DNA of 64,000 bases, taken from Undaria pinnatifida. Lineage: Eukaryota > Sar > Phaeophyceae > Laminariales > Alariaceae. How positions within the stretch are numbered: position 1 is the first letter of the stretch; each line of letters starts with the position of its first letter. The stretch is taken from positions 1,450,501 through 1,514,500 of the forward strand of contig JABAKD010000036.1 in NCBI GenBank assembly GCA_012845835.1, given 5' to 3'. The notes below the pieces were generated by a model that was not told where the DNA came from, searched no databases, and saw only the letters and a program-made list of their open reading frames with translations. A program made the position numbers and the translations under genes. Shown here piece by piece: positions 33,076-45,200 of the stretch.

Positions 33076-33734
33076 GACGGGAGGGGAGGGGAGTGGGAAT
33101 GCGTATGGTACACACTGGTGCTGCTTCGCAAATACAGCGTTCACTCTATATGAGTACGTATATTTGTTATATTTTTGCGTTTGTCGTCGCTCATATCTGC
33201 TCGTACGCGCACTTTCAGCCGAAAAGCTAACTGGGTGGGCACAACTCGACGCGTACGGTCACTGTCGTCGAGGTTTGGGCGCGATCAATGTGTCGCGCGT
33301 GGCAATCCCTCAAAGCTTTTGTGTCCGCGGTGAAGGATAAGACAGATTCCCGTGACTTCAGTACGAGAGGCTGTATTTTACGTACGTACCCGGTAACATT
33401 TTGTCCTCTCATGAGCACAGCCAACGTGCAGAGAGCACAAGACTGCGAAGCTGCCCCCCAGCATAAATTGGACAGTCGACGCCAGATGAGGGTTTGGGTA
33501 TCCCAGGTTCGACTCACAACTGTAACAACTTATTTTCTTGTCGTTCGTAGCGTGTAGTACACGCCAGGTTGGAGGTATTTAGGTCGTCCCCAGCGTCGTA
33601 CACATTCCCGGGTATTTCGTCGACTGGTATACCTATACCCGGGTAGGTATTGGATCGACATCCCTATCGTACCTAGTGCTTAGGTGAGGTATCGAGGTCC
33701 GTACCTACCGTACCTAACATTTAGGTAAGGTATC

Positions 33735-34165
33735 GGGGTCCGCACAGCAGCTGCAACACAGAGGTGCGGTGCGATCGAGTGACGAATGGCAGGCTTTGAC
33801 AAATGCAACTCGCCGCAGTACAGCGAGGGTACGCCACGCGCACATGGGGCTGCCTGCTGCCGCTGCTGGACGGCAGGGTCGTACACGCTGCGTCATGCAC
33901 TCTGAATGTTGCCTGGTGTCTGTCATCTGTGACCCGGGCAAAAAAACTCCAAAAAAATACTGGTATGTATGGTACGTAAAAAAAACTGCTTCTGTGGACG
34001 GAATTGTAAGGACAGTTTGGTTTTAAAGTACTTGTCCAACGGTCCCTATATTTCCAACGGACCTGATGCAATCGGTGAGCACGCGCATCCAGCGGCAGCA
34101 CAGCAGAAAGGTGCGGTATGCTGGGGTGCCAAATGACAGGCTCCGAAAAAAACAACTCGCCACCG
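33735..34165. repeat. Diverged tandem duplication (repeat L), offset about 345 bp
   Basis: CAACACAGAGGTGCGGTGCG, ATGGCAGGCTTTGACAAATG and CAACTCGCC recur as CAGCAGAAAGGTGCGGTATG, AATGACAGGCTCCGAAAAAA and CAACTCGCC. Confidence 0.6.
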
Positions 34166-34446
34166 ATCGGTCAGTGTATTTTTCAAAAAGATTTGGAAAT
34201 ACTTGCAATAAAATAAATCGGCGAAGGCCACCCAGAGGAACTTCAAAATTTGAACAAATTTCCGGGACGAACATCACCGCGTGTTAAATTTTAATATGTA
34301 CGTATCATACACGCTACGAGTACACCATTCTATTTTCTTTTATTATTCTTTCGGAAATCTCAAACGCGAGAAGCGTGCAGAATGCTGCTTGCTGCTAAAG
34401 ACTGCCGTGATTTATTTTTTCTACTTTTTTTGAAGAATTTTTTGTT

Positions 34447-35042
34447 GTTCTCACATTAACTCGCATAATCAAGTCCGTGGTCACAGGACAGACTCCAGTC
34501 ACTCTGGAGCTGAGGGATACACCAGGGAAAAAACGCAGACAAACCAAAGGTGGTACACGCATACATCACAGCTGACGCCACCCATGCCTCTGCCCGAAAC
34601 ATAATAAAAGCGAAATCGGGAGTCAGCCCACGATGTGCCAGGTCCATACTGGTGCATACGTCTCACTACTCGCACCTCGAAAAACCGACAATGATACCGC
34701 ATGCCACCCAGGAAAGACTACCACGTATATATTACACGCAGTACCCGTCAAACGCATGCGCACGTGATACACAAGTCAAATGGAAAAAAGAAACAAAGAA
34801 AAAAAAAAGAGAAAGGAAGGGATAGGAAAGAAAAGAAAGCGAAAAAGGAAAGGAAAGAAAAGAAAAGACAAGAAAAGCAAGAAAAGACAAGACAAGCAAA
34901 GGAAGCAAGGAAAGGAAAATAGAGAGAACGTCATACTAGCAGACCCTAGTAACTGACTGAAGACGGCATTCGGCTCATAGAGGGTATCAAGTGCATCAAA
35001 GGCATTGGGGAGAGAACGCAACAAGACGAAGAAGTCAGGGCG
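34447..35042 (+). repeat. Interspersed repeat A, full-length-like copy 1
   Basis: Begins at GTTCTCACATTAACTCGCAT and contains GTCCGTGGTCACAGGAC, a CTCCAGTCACTCTGGAG hairpin, CACGCATACATCACAGCTGA and TACCACGTATATATTACACG. A purine-rich tail (34790-34920) follows, then ACGTCATACTAGCAGACC to GAGAGAACGCAACA. It is non-coding. Confidence 0.75.
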
Positions 35043-35071
35043 GCCTTACGCTAACTTGTGACGGTCATTGG

Positions 35072-35545
35072 AAGGCCAACAAATTTCAAGACGATGATCG
35101 CCAGACCCAGACTTCAGTCTCTTGGGCAGGACGCCCCCCCCCCCCCCCGTCCCCCCTCCCCCTGGCCGCTTAGAGATGCCGACGGTGGATGGCGCTGCCG
35201 GGGCCTTTGCGTGTCGCTCTGCAGCTCTGCGTCTCTCCGTCTCATACCATGGCCACATGAACAACTCGGCTCCCTCCTCTACCCGTCGAAACCATCTGCC
35301 GGCCTTCTGACCAGCCTTTCGCCACCCTACCGTGGCCTTAACATGGGAAGGCCCACAAACGTCAAGACGATGATGGCCAGCTTCCGTCTCTTGCGCCGGA
35401 CGCCCCCCCTTCCCCCTTCCCCTCCCGCCCCCTTCCCCCTTTCCCCCCCGCCGCGTAGAGATGCCGACGGTGGGTGGCGCTGCTCCCTCCTCGACCCGTG
35501 TAAACCATCTGTCGGCCTTCAGTGCAGCCTTTCGCCATCCTTCGA
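35072..35545. repeat. Tandem duplication, about 280 bp unit
   Basis: GTCAAGACGATGATGGCCAG, a poly-C tract, GAGATGCCGACGGTGGGTGG and CAGCCTTTCGCCA occur at 35085-35330 and 35355-35540. On the - strand each copy can read LAIIVL(K/T)FVGLPM, so a duplicated membrane exon is conceivable but unproven. Confidence 0.65.
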
Positions 35546-35895
35546 ATTTTTAATTTCGAATGCCGACACATCTTCCTCCTAGCGCACCATCCAATCCTTC
35601 TCTTGCCGTCCTGAGTAGCCCTTACCCCCAACCAGCTCCCCCAAAATCACCCTCCGTGGCAGACGCTCCTCCCCAATGCGTGCCATGAAGCCCGCAAACA
35701 ATTTTTTGTTTGTTTTTGTTTGTTTTGTTTTGTCTTGTTTATTTTTTTTCAGGGTGGAACTTTTACATGTAAAATGTTATGGTGACAGCGTATTTTCGTT
35801 TGTTTGTTTGTCTGTTCGTTTGTTTGTTGGTTTTTGTTTTGTTTTGTTTTGTCTTTTTCAGGTGGAACTTCTACATGATATCTATTAGATCACTA

Positions 35896-36143
35896 CTACT
35901 GTCTTCATACTCCCGATGTATACCAAAACCTGCCACTATAGTGCAAAAAAACAAGATAATAAGACCACCCCAAGGTAGAGAAAACTTACTTACGCACTTA
36001 ACCACAAGTACCAACAATCCTACTGTCTTCATACTCCCGATGTATACCAAAACCTGCCACTATAGTGCAAAAAAACAAGATAATAAGACCACCCCCAGGT
36101 AGAGAAAACTTACTTACGCACTTAACCACAAGTACCAACAACC
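35896..36143. repeat. Near-perfect 124-bp tandem duplication
   Basis: The unit starting CTACTGTCTTCATACTCCCG begins at 35896 and again at 36020; by eye only one or two bases differ, implying a recent event. Confidence 0.9.
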
Positions 36144-36376
36144 CTGACCAAGCCATCCATCCGCAAACCATCCACCATACATTTGGTAGAGCAATATAGT
36201 GGAAACCACAGAAACAAATTTATAAAATAGATATGATGTTAGAGCTACTTCAAAATTCCCCACCGAAAGTAAAAATACCAACACCAACCACTGTATTGGA
36301 GAAGAACATTTCTATATACTCCGGAGTATAAAAGAATAGGACCCCTCCCATTAAGAAGAATTTACCCACATACAAA

Positions 36377-36548
36377 AGGTGGCCCTATATAGTGCGGGTC
36401 ATATAGTGCGGGTGTCCGATATTGTGCGGGTGAAATCGTTTGGCACAACATAGACCCCTTTATAGTGGCCGGTTTTTATATAGTGCGGGTGCCCGGTATA
36501 GTGCGGGGAAAATTTCGTGACACACACCCGCACTATATAGGGCCACCT
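36377..36548. mobile_element. 172-bp MITE with perfect 23-bp TIRs
   Basis: The left terminus AGGTGGCCCTATATAGTGCG then GGT is exactly inverted at 36526-36548. TATAGTGCGGGT recurs several times inside as subterminal repeats. No target duplication could be fixed. It lies between the two arms of the 36.2/36.9 kb direct duplication and has no coding capacity. Confidence 0.75.
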
Positions 36549-36663
36549 ACTGTAGTATATCACAAGTACCAACAAGCAGCTTGAAAATATTGGCACTGAC
36601 CCGAGACGCGTCGAACTCACCTGACGTCCTGAAAATATTTTTATAAAATGTTGGAGTGACGGC

Positions 36664-36705
36664 GTATCAATCTGGAACCGTGGGTTTGTGTCCCACAGAG
36701 ATTTT
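36664..36705 (+). other. tRNA-like T-arm fragment
   Basis: GTGGGTTTGTGTCCCAC forms a 5 bp stem with a 7-base loop. Nothing else of a tRNA is convincing. Confidence 0.2.
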
Positions 36706-37004
36706 TTGGGGAGTAGCCGACTTATATTCTCGAATGCTGTAGTAATATTAACATATTAGATAACTAATAATACTCTGTATTCGTCCTCCTCCCGATATTA
36801 AAGCGGGGGGGAAAAAAAACAAAGTAAACCACCTACCATACATATGATAGAGCAGTATAGTGGAAACTACAGTATTAAATTTATAAAATAGATATGATGT
36901 TAGATCTAGCTCAAAATTCCCAACCAATAGTAAAAATACCAACACTAACCATTATAGTGGACAAAAAATAGGATCCCTCCCAATAAAAAACTCACCCATG
37001 CATA

Positions 37005-37150
37005 TTGTAAGTACCAACAACGCAGCTTGCAAAAATGAGTATTGACCCGAAATTCGTCGAACTCACGGCTGACGTCCTTAAATATTTTGTATAAAATATC
37101 CTTCGTTTCTCCTGATATAATCTTTGATCTCACAGCCGGAGTGTATTTGA
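37005..37150 (+). repeat. Interspersed repeat D copy
   Basis: CGCAGCTTGCAAAAATGAGT, ATTCGTCGAACTCAC and GATCTCACAGCCGGAGTGTA match the family. A related partial lies at 36570-36640. Confidence 0.6.
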
Positions 37151-37174
37151 ATATTATATGTGACCTAAAGCTAT

Positions 37175-37205
37175 TACCCCCCCCCCCCCCCCCCCCCCCC
37201 TTTTT
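37175..37205. repeat. Poly-C run of more than 20
   Basis: An uninterrupted C tract followed by T-rich sequence. Confidence 0.95.
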
Positions 37206-37539
37206 CTTTTTCTTTTTTCTCGCTCTCTCTTGCTCAAACGCTCCACCTAATATCGAAATCCGCCAGAGTAATAAACACTTCCGCGCACTGGATATCACCT
37301 CATTATATTTCTAGAGCCATCCATGTCGCTGCTTCCCACACACACACCCCGCCCCCAACGCCCCCTCCTTCCCCACCACCCGCACCATCGCCTAGACCTA
37401 GCACTACACGTATAGCAAACCCCTACATCTATGCGACCTAAAGCCCTCCCCCCCCCACCCCTTACCTCCCCCCCCCCTCCCCCCACCTCCCCCCCCCCCC
37501 TCCCCCACCCCCTCGAACACTCCGCCCTCTACTCACTGG

Positions 37540-37774
37540 TTGTACGACTTACAGGATATACATGATAAACTGGTGCATTTTTTCCAAAACCGTCACATTT
37601 ATCCCCTTGAAAAAATGTATAGTTTCCACGCCACACAGATTGAGCTGCCCCGCCCGCCCCGCCCCTCCCCCGCCCCCCCCCCATAATAAACTGGTGCATT
37701 CTTTCCAACACCGTCAGATTTATCCCCTTGAAGGATTTATAGCTTCCACGCACAAATTGAGCTGCCTCGCCCGT

Positions 37775-37805
<31 letters not shown>

Positions 37806-38010
37806 CCCCCCCCCCCCTTCCCCCCACCCCCACCCCCGCTCCCTTTTGATCAAAACCACGCCCCCACGTCCTTTAAAACCCCGCCCTCCCGTCACCGGTT
37901 ATTCGACTTACAGGATTCACTTGATAAACGGATGCATTTCCTTCCACAGCTGTCAGATTTTGTCCCCCTCAGAAACGGGTTTTAAAGTTTCCGCGCACAG
38001 ACACACCCTG
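37540..38010. repeat. Three-unit tandem repeat separated by poly-C
   Basis: TGATAAACTGGTGCATTTTT, a TCCAA-ACCGTCA segment, TTTATCCCCTTGAA and GTTTCCACGC recur at 37562, 37684 and 37920. Poly-C tracts follow the first two; 37770-37825 is the longest. Confidence 0.8.
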
Positions 38011-38029
38011 TTGACCCTGATAGCTACAC

Positions 38030-38180
38030 GGCTGTAGTTGCAAGGGGAGTCGCCGACCTATATCCTTAATGAGGACACACAACCCGTCATACGCGCGATC
38101 GGAATATCACACACAGCTTGCAAAGATGAGTTTCGACAAAATATTCCATCTCACAGCTGGAGTGTAATTTCATTTTCTAT
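38030..38180 (+). repeat. Interspersed repeat D copy
   Basis: GTCGCCGACCTATATCCTTA, ATGAGGACACACAACCCGTC, CGCGCGATCGGAATATCACA, GCTTGCAAAGATGAGTTTCG and TCTCACAGCTGGAGTG. Other copies are near 10640, 30545, 37005, 44190 and 50685. Confidence 0.7.
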
Positions 38181-38765
38181 AAATATTAATATTTATTATT
38201 ATTAGTACGTGTATGTTCAATTTTTGGTACCAGGTACGTTTTATGTTTTCCTTGCACTCCAGACTCCAGAGTGGCTGGAGCCTGTCCTGCTGTCCTGTGA
38301 CCAGGGGCTTGATTTATGCGAGGTAATGTGAGAACAACAGCAACAACAAACAACACGTACCAGGTGTAGTTGAATATTTATAGGAATTCTAATCAGCTGA
38401 TTCGCTGATTCGAACATTCGAGCACGACCGCAGCGGACCGTACGACCAACAGCCTCGTAACCTGCAAACTGATGAACTGATCCTTTTAAACGTGCCGTGA
38501 TCGATTACAGGAAGAGGAGTGACGCCGTGTGGCTCTTGTCTTCTAATACGTACCTTTATAGAATTTACTATAGTGGCTGTCTAGTCATTGGTATAATTAC
38601 AAAACGGTCCTTACATTTACGCCCTGTAGATACGTACCAATATTAACGTAAAAAAAGTATGCGTCGCAATATTAATATGAACATCTAGTGGTCCTTAAAT
38701 TTCCGCCCGAGCGGCAGAGCATGTAAGCAGTCGCTTATCATCTGTTGAGAAAGTGCTGCACAAAC

Positions 38766-38785
<20 letters not shown>

Positions 38786-38800
<15 letters not shown>

Positions 38801-39577
38801 CTCACATTAACTCGCATAGTCAAGTCCGTGGTCACAGGACAAGCTCCAGTCACTCTGGAGCTAGCTGTGGAATACCCCAGGGAAAAACACAAACAACCCA
38901 AGATAGTACACGCATATATTACAGCTGACGCAATTCATGCCTCCACCAGAAACACACAAAACTGAAATCGGGAGTCAGTCTACGATGTGCCAGGTCCATA
39001 CCGGTGCATACGTCTCATTACAGCAGTATTCACGCCTGGAGAAATCGACTATACCGCTTGCCACCCAGGAAAGACTACCACGTATATATTTCACGTAGTA
39101 TTTATCTTTTTTCTTCTTTTTCTTTTTTTTCCATCCTCCGGCGGATGGGGAAAATAAAGCTTTGGCTCACCACACTTCCACGTATTTTCATACGCGTCGT
39201 GTGTCAACCACTACGCATACGCACGACAGACCCAAGTCAATTGGAGAAACAGGAAAAGAAACGAAGAAAAGGAAAGAAGATAAAGGAAAGGAAAGAAACG
39301 AGGAGAGCGAAATAAAAACGAAAGAAACGAAAAAAACGAAAAAAACGAAAAACGAAAGGAAAGAAAAGGAAAAGAAAAGAAAAGCAAACAAGACAAGACA
39401 AGAAGAGGAAGCAAGTGAAGGAAAAGAGAAGAAAAGAAGAAGAAAAATAAAAGAAAGAGAAACGTCATACTAGCAGACCTTGGGAACTGGCTAAAGACGG
39501 CATTGGGCTCATAGAGGGTATCGAGTGCATCGTCAATGGCACTGACTGGGGAGAGAACGCAACATGGCGAAAAAGTC
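38786..39577 (+). repeat. Interspersed repeat A copy 2, with nested poly-A short repeat
   Basis: Collinear with 34447-35042. It starts after a TTG microsatellite (38767-38800) and carries the perfect palindromic hairpin AGCTCCAG-TCACT-CTGGAGCT. At 39110-39215 a short repeat shared with 49160-49258 interrupts it. Confidence 0.75.
39110..39215 (-). mobile_element. Short interspersed repeat with CATCCGCCGGAGGATG palindrome, copy 1
   Basis: Read on the - strand: ACACACGACGCGTATGAAAA, then AGCTTTATTTTCCCCATCCG, the palindrome, and an A-rich tail. The second copy (49160-49258) is nearly identical. The A-rich end suggests retroposition. Confidence 0.65.
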
Positions 39578-39579
39578 AT

Positions 39580-40095
39580 TTATTTGTTGTTTCTTACATT
39601 AACTCTTTTTGTTTGTTGTCTTGAAAAAAACCTAAGAGTCCGTCGTCACACAAAAAGGTGCTGGAGCTTTAGGAAGATAGAAGACAACATGCAGTACTCG
39701 TACAGCAGAAGTAAAAAAAATCCAGCCGCGGGCAAACACTATCTATTATATTATACGACTACTTTCTTCCCACCCCAAGCACACGACAAGGAGCACAAAC
39801 AAGTGAAAGTAATAATTTAATCAATTAAATGCGCCAACTGAACGACATGGCCGCGCGTATTCACTCAAATGCACATGGAGTCCCCCCGTTTCCACAGCCA
39901 ATAACCATCAGCTCTATCTAGCTACGAATTGACTACAGCGGCTGCTCTGTCTGGTGTGTCAGTGTGAGCATACACATACACACAGGAACAAGCGTGCTGT
40001 CTGAAGTGCTGTCAGAGTGACGACCCGCGGGTATGCAGTGACAAATGAAAAAAATATTTAGTCTAAATCGAACAAAAATCACGCCTTCCTGCCAG
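39580..40095. repeat. Interspersed repeat M, copy 2
   Basis: Inverted relative to 3965-4405. It starts TTGTTTCTTACATTAACTCT, has AGAGTCCGTCGTCACACAAA and GGTGCTGGAGCTTT, and ends GTCAGAGTGACGACCCGCGG. Confidence 0.55.
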
Positions 40096-40099
40096 ACTG

Positions 40100-41010
40100 A
40101 CTATCTGACATTACCGGGAGGGGGGGCAGCAGGAGGGGTAGAAGGAACACCGCCCAAGGGTATGGGGGCAGGGGGGGGGACAGGAGGAGTAGAAGGGAAA
40201 CCGCGGTAGATGAAAGTAGGAAGGAGACCGCAGACAGGGTAGCAAGGTACCAGGCCGACTAGTAGGTGGAACCTTTCTATCTATGCCACTCGTACCGCCA
40301 ACTGCTGCGGCTGCTCGGAATGTGATGTCTTGGTACTTTGATTTTTCCGTGAATTTATTTATTTTATTTTATTTTATTTTTTTTCTTTCCCCTTCTTATC
40401 CTTATGAAGGGAGTCTTGCATGGTGGGTAGGTGACGAGCCTGTTTTATTTGGCCCTCCCAGTCTTCCTTCTTCTACTTGTTTCTTTTTTCCGGGGTATTT
40501 TTTCTCTTTCCCTTTCTTTCCCCCTTGCATGTCCATTTTGGCTCATGCTCGGGGTATGTTTCTATCTCCCGTGCTTTGGCTCCCCTTTTTATTTATTTAT
40601 TTATTTATTTTGTCTTGGTTTCTTTCGTTGTTTCTCTCTTTTACAAGGTATTTTGGTTTAATGAGAAGAACACAAAGGGGGGAGGGGGGGAAACAGGAGG
40701 AGTAGAAGGAAAGCCGTCCAAGGGAATGGGGGCAGGGGGGGCAACAGGAGGAATAGAAGGGAGACCGCGGTGGACGAAGGCAGGAAGGAGATGGCAGACA
40801 GGGTAGCAAGGTACCAGGCCAACTAGTAGGTACATAGCACTTTTCGTCTTTCTCTGGGGTATTTTTTTCCCCTTTGTTCCCTCCTTGCGTGTCCAGGTTT
40901 TTGGCTCGTGTTCGGATTATCTTATTTTGGTTTTACTTTACTTTATTTTATTTCATTTTATTATGTTTCTTTTCCGAGCTTTGGCTCTCCTTTGCGGTTG
41001 GGTTGTTTCT
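40100..41010. repeat. Tandem segmental duplication, offset about 567 bp
   Basis: The block with CAGGAGGAGTAGAAGG, GGGTAGCAAGGTACCAGGCC and ACTAGTAGGT occurs at 40110-40275 and 40680-40835. The T-rich flanks with GGGGTATTTTTT, CGTGTCCA, TTTGGCTC and GCTTTGGCTC are also repeated (40490-40600 and 40857-41010). Confidence 0.7.
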
Positions 41011-41094
41011 TCGATTTCCCCTTCATTTTGTTTGTTTCATTTTTTGTTTTATTTTTATCTTTGTTTTTATTTGTTTTCTTATTTTGTTTTTTGT

Positions 41095-41382
41095 TTTTTT
41101 GTTTTTGTTTTTGTTTTTGTTTTTGTTTATTTCGTATTTCTCTCTTCCAATGTATTTCTGTTGCTGACGTATGTATGTTGTGCCTGTCGTACCCAGTACT
41201 AGGGCATGACATTGCGTTGTCGAATGCATTACGATGCATTATCTCTGTGTCGTGGCTTGTGACCACAGAGCTGATCTTTCTAGGTAGGGTGAAGAATCAG
41301 TACGGACACTGGGTGTGCTGGATGTCGACGAGTAGAAGAACGGTTTAATGTGAAGAACACACACACACACACACACACACCA
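41095..41382 (+). repeat. Interspersed repeat B copy, ending in (CA)n
   Basis: Starts in (GTTTTT)n, contains TGACGTATGTATGTTGTGCC, GGCATGACATTGCGTTGTCG, ATCTCTGTGTCGTGGCTTGT and GGATGTCGACGAGTAGAAGA, and ends in about 14 CA units. It is about 95% identical by eye to the inverted copy at 53822-54090. Confidence 0.8.
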
Positions 41383-41688
41383 CGTCCCTGACAAGGTGCA
41401 AAGTGCAAGTGTTACAATAGTTGGTGCTGTTGCTGGAGCCTGCTGCTGCGCGACTAGCCAAAATGCTTACAACAACAACAGCTGCTAGCAGCAGTAGCAG
41501 CAGTAGTAGCGGTGTTGCGTGTGTAGTACCTATGATACCAGCAACACGAGCAACGCCCCACGAGGATCCCATTACAGCATTGCAACCAGTTGCATGCACC
41601 TGTTGTTGCTGCCGCTGAAAGCAGTTGGTCGAAAGGATGCGAGCTCGTTAACTTATAGATAGTTATTAATAGTGCTCGCGCTCATGAT

Positions 41689-41964
41689 ATGGACCAACGC
41701 ACAAATGTCAACAAACAGGAGGAAGATTTGAGATTGATCGTCCTTCCATATTTATTTGCAGACCTACACATCGAATCCGACCTCGTTAAAGTCTCAATAT
41801 CCTTGCCTTGCATTGTGAATCTTAGACCGCCAATAGCACACAGAGGTCATGATGCGCACCTATCCGGAGAGAAGGCCTTTCCCAGCTTCCGGGAGGCCCA
41901 AACAGCCACAAGTTCGCGTACGAAGCACGACAATGATGTGATGAACACTTGGAATGTTCTGTAA
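41689..41964 (+). CDS. Unrecognised open frame, low support
   Basis: A 91-codon frame from ATG to TAA with non-repetitive composition (for example VLPYLFADLHIESDLVKVSI). I recognise no family and see no splice, promoter or conservation evidence, so it may be chance. Confidence 0.15.
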   Translation: MDQRTNVNKQEEDLRLIVLPYLFADLHIESDLVKVSISLPCIVNLRPPIAHRGHDAHLSGEKAFPSFREAQTATSSRTKHDNDVMNTWNVL

Positions 41965-42023
41965 TGTCCGCCCACTATTGATCTTCGATCTTCGGAGATC
42001 ATCAAGGAGTTATACTCAGACTT

Positions 42024-42232
42024 TTAGCATGTTTCATAAAGGGGCTGTGGATCATCCCATGGAGTTCCGTTCTCCAGTATTGGCTTCAATTTAAGGAGAA
42101 AGGGGTTGTAGCTTGCCTCGTTTACGAAGGCGAAGCAGCCAGACTGCAGATGCAGCAGTACATAGCAGTGCAATTGCAAGCCAGCTGCTTTGCTGGCTAC
42201 AGATAGGTAGGACCCGAGAGATACTGCGAGAC
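42024..42232 (-). CDS. Candidate terminal exon
   Basis: Acceptor CTAATTCTCCAG; reading of 69 residues with ordinary amino-acid composition, ending PWDDPQPLYETC and TAA. A further open frame upstream (42562-42263, -) is Pro/Ala-rich and not supported. Confidence 0.35.
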
Positions 42233-45200
42233 CTGGAGAATTAGGTGGTTCAGATTTCTGAACTATTTCGCTGAAGGAAAGGCGAGGCACGGCCTGGCAA
42301 GGCAAGGCGATATAAGGGAAGGCAAGGGAACTGAGACTAATCTACGTAAACAGAACGCGCCGAAATGTCGACAGATCCCAGCAAGCGGATTGGGAGGTGA
42401 GGCTCCAGATGAAGGCAGGGGGGAAGTTGGAGGGGTGTTGGCTTCTTGTCTGGCTGCGGCACCAACTGCAAGCATGTTCGATGCTGCACCATGAATTGTT
42501 CCACAAAGTAGAGCAGCAGCACTTACGTTGTTGTCTGATTGTACAGCAGTAGCTCTGCACAACGAGTACTACAGCAATCTCAGGTAGACAACGACGTAAC
42601 TCTTTGTGATATACACAAGGAGACAGCTCGTTACATTTATTTGCTGCCGTTCTGCTGCTGTTCGAGTACCGAGTACTGCTGCTGTTGTATTTCGGCAGGT
42701 CCGCAGTACACAGCGCACCCGGACAATAGCCTACTGAATATGCCTATTGAATGTCAATAGGTTGGGGTGTTGCATGTCGACACCTTTTGACACCTTCGAT
42801 AGGTATGCGAATTTGTCGATCGATACCCATGGCTTGGACCAATAGGTCCAGAGAAATTGGTATAATAGGCTATTGTTAGGTGTGTGAATCTGTCTATCGA
42901 GACCTATTTCTTCGACCAAAAGGTTCTGATAAATCGGCACAGTAGGCTATTGTTCTTACAGTAGTTATGTCACACTGCTGTCGATCGATACCTATTACTA
43001 TGACCAACAGGTACGTGAAAGTGTCGATCGACACCTATTGTTGGACCAATAGGTTTGTGAAATTGTCGATCGGGGAGTGATAATCTCGCAGACATAGGCG
43101 GAATCTAAACCTCGCCCACGGGGACATAAAATAACCATCCCCGGATTTACACCGTCATATTACGGTTCGCAGTGTGCGAATTCGCGGGCATCAACGAGGG
43201 TGCTGGCACCGCCCCTACAGCACCATGGCCACCGAGATAGGCAGCAATATGACACCTGGACACCCCTGTACACTCAAGGCTCGACTTTCAGCCCCTGAAA
43301 GCTAGAAATTGGCGAAATCGATGACGATTTGCAGGTGCTGTTTAGGCCGGCCGCCACAGCAGCAGTAAGTAGTACGTAGTCCAGCCCCACACACGTAGGT
43401 GCTGGCGTTGCTCCTACAGCCCCACGACCACCACTACCCACTACATGCAGCAATATCACACCTAGACTACATACCCCACACACTGAAGGCCGGACTTCAG
43501 CCCCTACGATTGAGAAATCGTCGAAATCGAGGACGATTTATTTGCACGTGCTGTGGACACCGCGACCGCTGCATGCATGCAGCAGGCAGTACATATGCAT
43601 ACATACATGTGCAGTACGTGTACAGTACACAGCAGTAGTGCAACAGCAGTGCGTAATGGACGTGTGGAGGAAAAGAGGAACACGTGCCAAATAGCTGCCT
43701 TACAGCTAGCTTTCGGCACCCATTTACAGTACAACTTCAGCCCACAACTTCCGTCATTGAGGGAACCACGGCTGGCTGACAATCAACCGTGAGATCTGGA
43801 AACTTTAGATGAGCAAGCATATGATATAAACTAAACGGTAGTTTGGTGCTAGTTTTAAGCTACCGGCACAGCAGCAGCCAGCAGCAGCCAGCAGCAGCAG
43901 CCAGCACTAAGTTTTCAAACACAGCGAACCGTAATACGACGGTGAAAACCCGGGGATGGTTCTTATATGTACCCGTGGGCGAGGTTTAGATTCCGCCTAT
44001 GTCTGCGAGATTATCACTCCCCTTGTCGATCGATATCCATTGCTATGAGCAGTAGGTACAAAACCCTGCACCGTAGTCCACCACGTTTTGAGTACGCCTG
44101 TTGGTCTGTCCACAAGTTGGTGTATCGATTAATTGAACATCGATGCTTGGTAATTATTATTAGCGCCCTCCGACAATATTATAAAAATAAAAATACCCTC
44201 CAGCTGTGAGATCGAACATTTCGTCGAAACTCATGTTTGCAAGCTGTCCGACAACATAGCGTAGATGCCGCTCCGGTGTTTATCGAATATCCTTCCGTAG
44301 AGCGGTAGTATCTATGAGGTCGAATAATCCCTTCATAAAGAAGTGGTATATTCTGCCAGCCTTCCCCATTTCCTTTCGCCACGTCTTCTCCTTTTATCTA
44401 CTGTTTCCTTTCCTTTCATATCGATTGGAATCCCCCCAAGCTTATCGGTTAATTAAAACATATTTTGATACCAGATATTACAAGCTGGGTATTATCGCAT
44501 ATCTGCTGGTTTGAAACAAAAGGCAAGAAGTAGGTCAAGGTATATATTATTGCTGTTATCGAAGGTAATGATTCAAACAATAGCCTGGGGTATAAGGTAC
44601 GTACGAGTATGTTCTAAGCGGTACGAAGGTATACATTTACAAGCAGTAGGTATCGATCGAAATCCTTGCAAAAGTATCCATTAAATTGTCAGTAGGTATC
44701 GATCGATTCCCTTGAGATCTACCAGGTATTAAATTGGGCAATAGGCATCGATCGATACCCTTGAAAATCTATTACATTGAACAAAAGGTATCGATCGATA
44801 TCATCGCACACCTATCGCTTTAACCAACAAGTATCGATTGGTGGCGATAAAAAGGTATTGTTGGAACAATAGCCTGTTGGGAGTCATTTTCAAATTTTGT
44901 TGGTGCCCAAGATACCTATCGATATAGTCTACACCTTCGCGAGCATATCGGTCGCATAATAGGCTATGATGGCCACTGCCCTAACCCTATTGTTGCTTAC
45001 AATACCTATAGATAGACCCCGAAGCCGAGCTATTGTGCCCCGCCGTAGGTATCGATCCTCATAGTTGCCGAACTATTGTTGGTCCAACAGCCTATTCGAT
45101 AGGGTATTGTCCAGGGTAAAACAAGGAACTGAACGACTCACAAACAGGTCGCTTTAAACCACTGCAGGATTTAGCTTCGCATCGAACACACATAAGTAGT

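Larger units (their letters stand above)
36150..37020. repeat. Direct duplication, offset about 662 bp
   Basis: The block at 36186-36285 (AATATAGTGGAAACCACAG, AATAGATATGATGTTAGAGC, TAAAAATACCAACACC) recurs at 36848-36950 with a few changes. Confidence 0.75.

Noticed and set aside
31724-33144. Proline-rich open frames on the - strand
   Set aside because: They are readings of the G-rich minisatellite and change frame between units.
34701-39579. Lys/Arg-rich and Phe/Ser-rich open frames
   Set aside because: They come from the purine-rich tail inside repeat A copies.
40874-41348. Phe/Leu-rich open frames resembling membrane proteins
   Set aside because: They are readings of T-rich (GTTTTT)n and TTTTA tracts at the start of repeat B.
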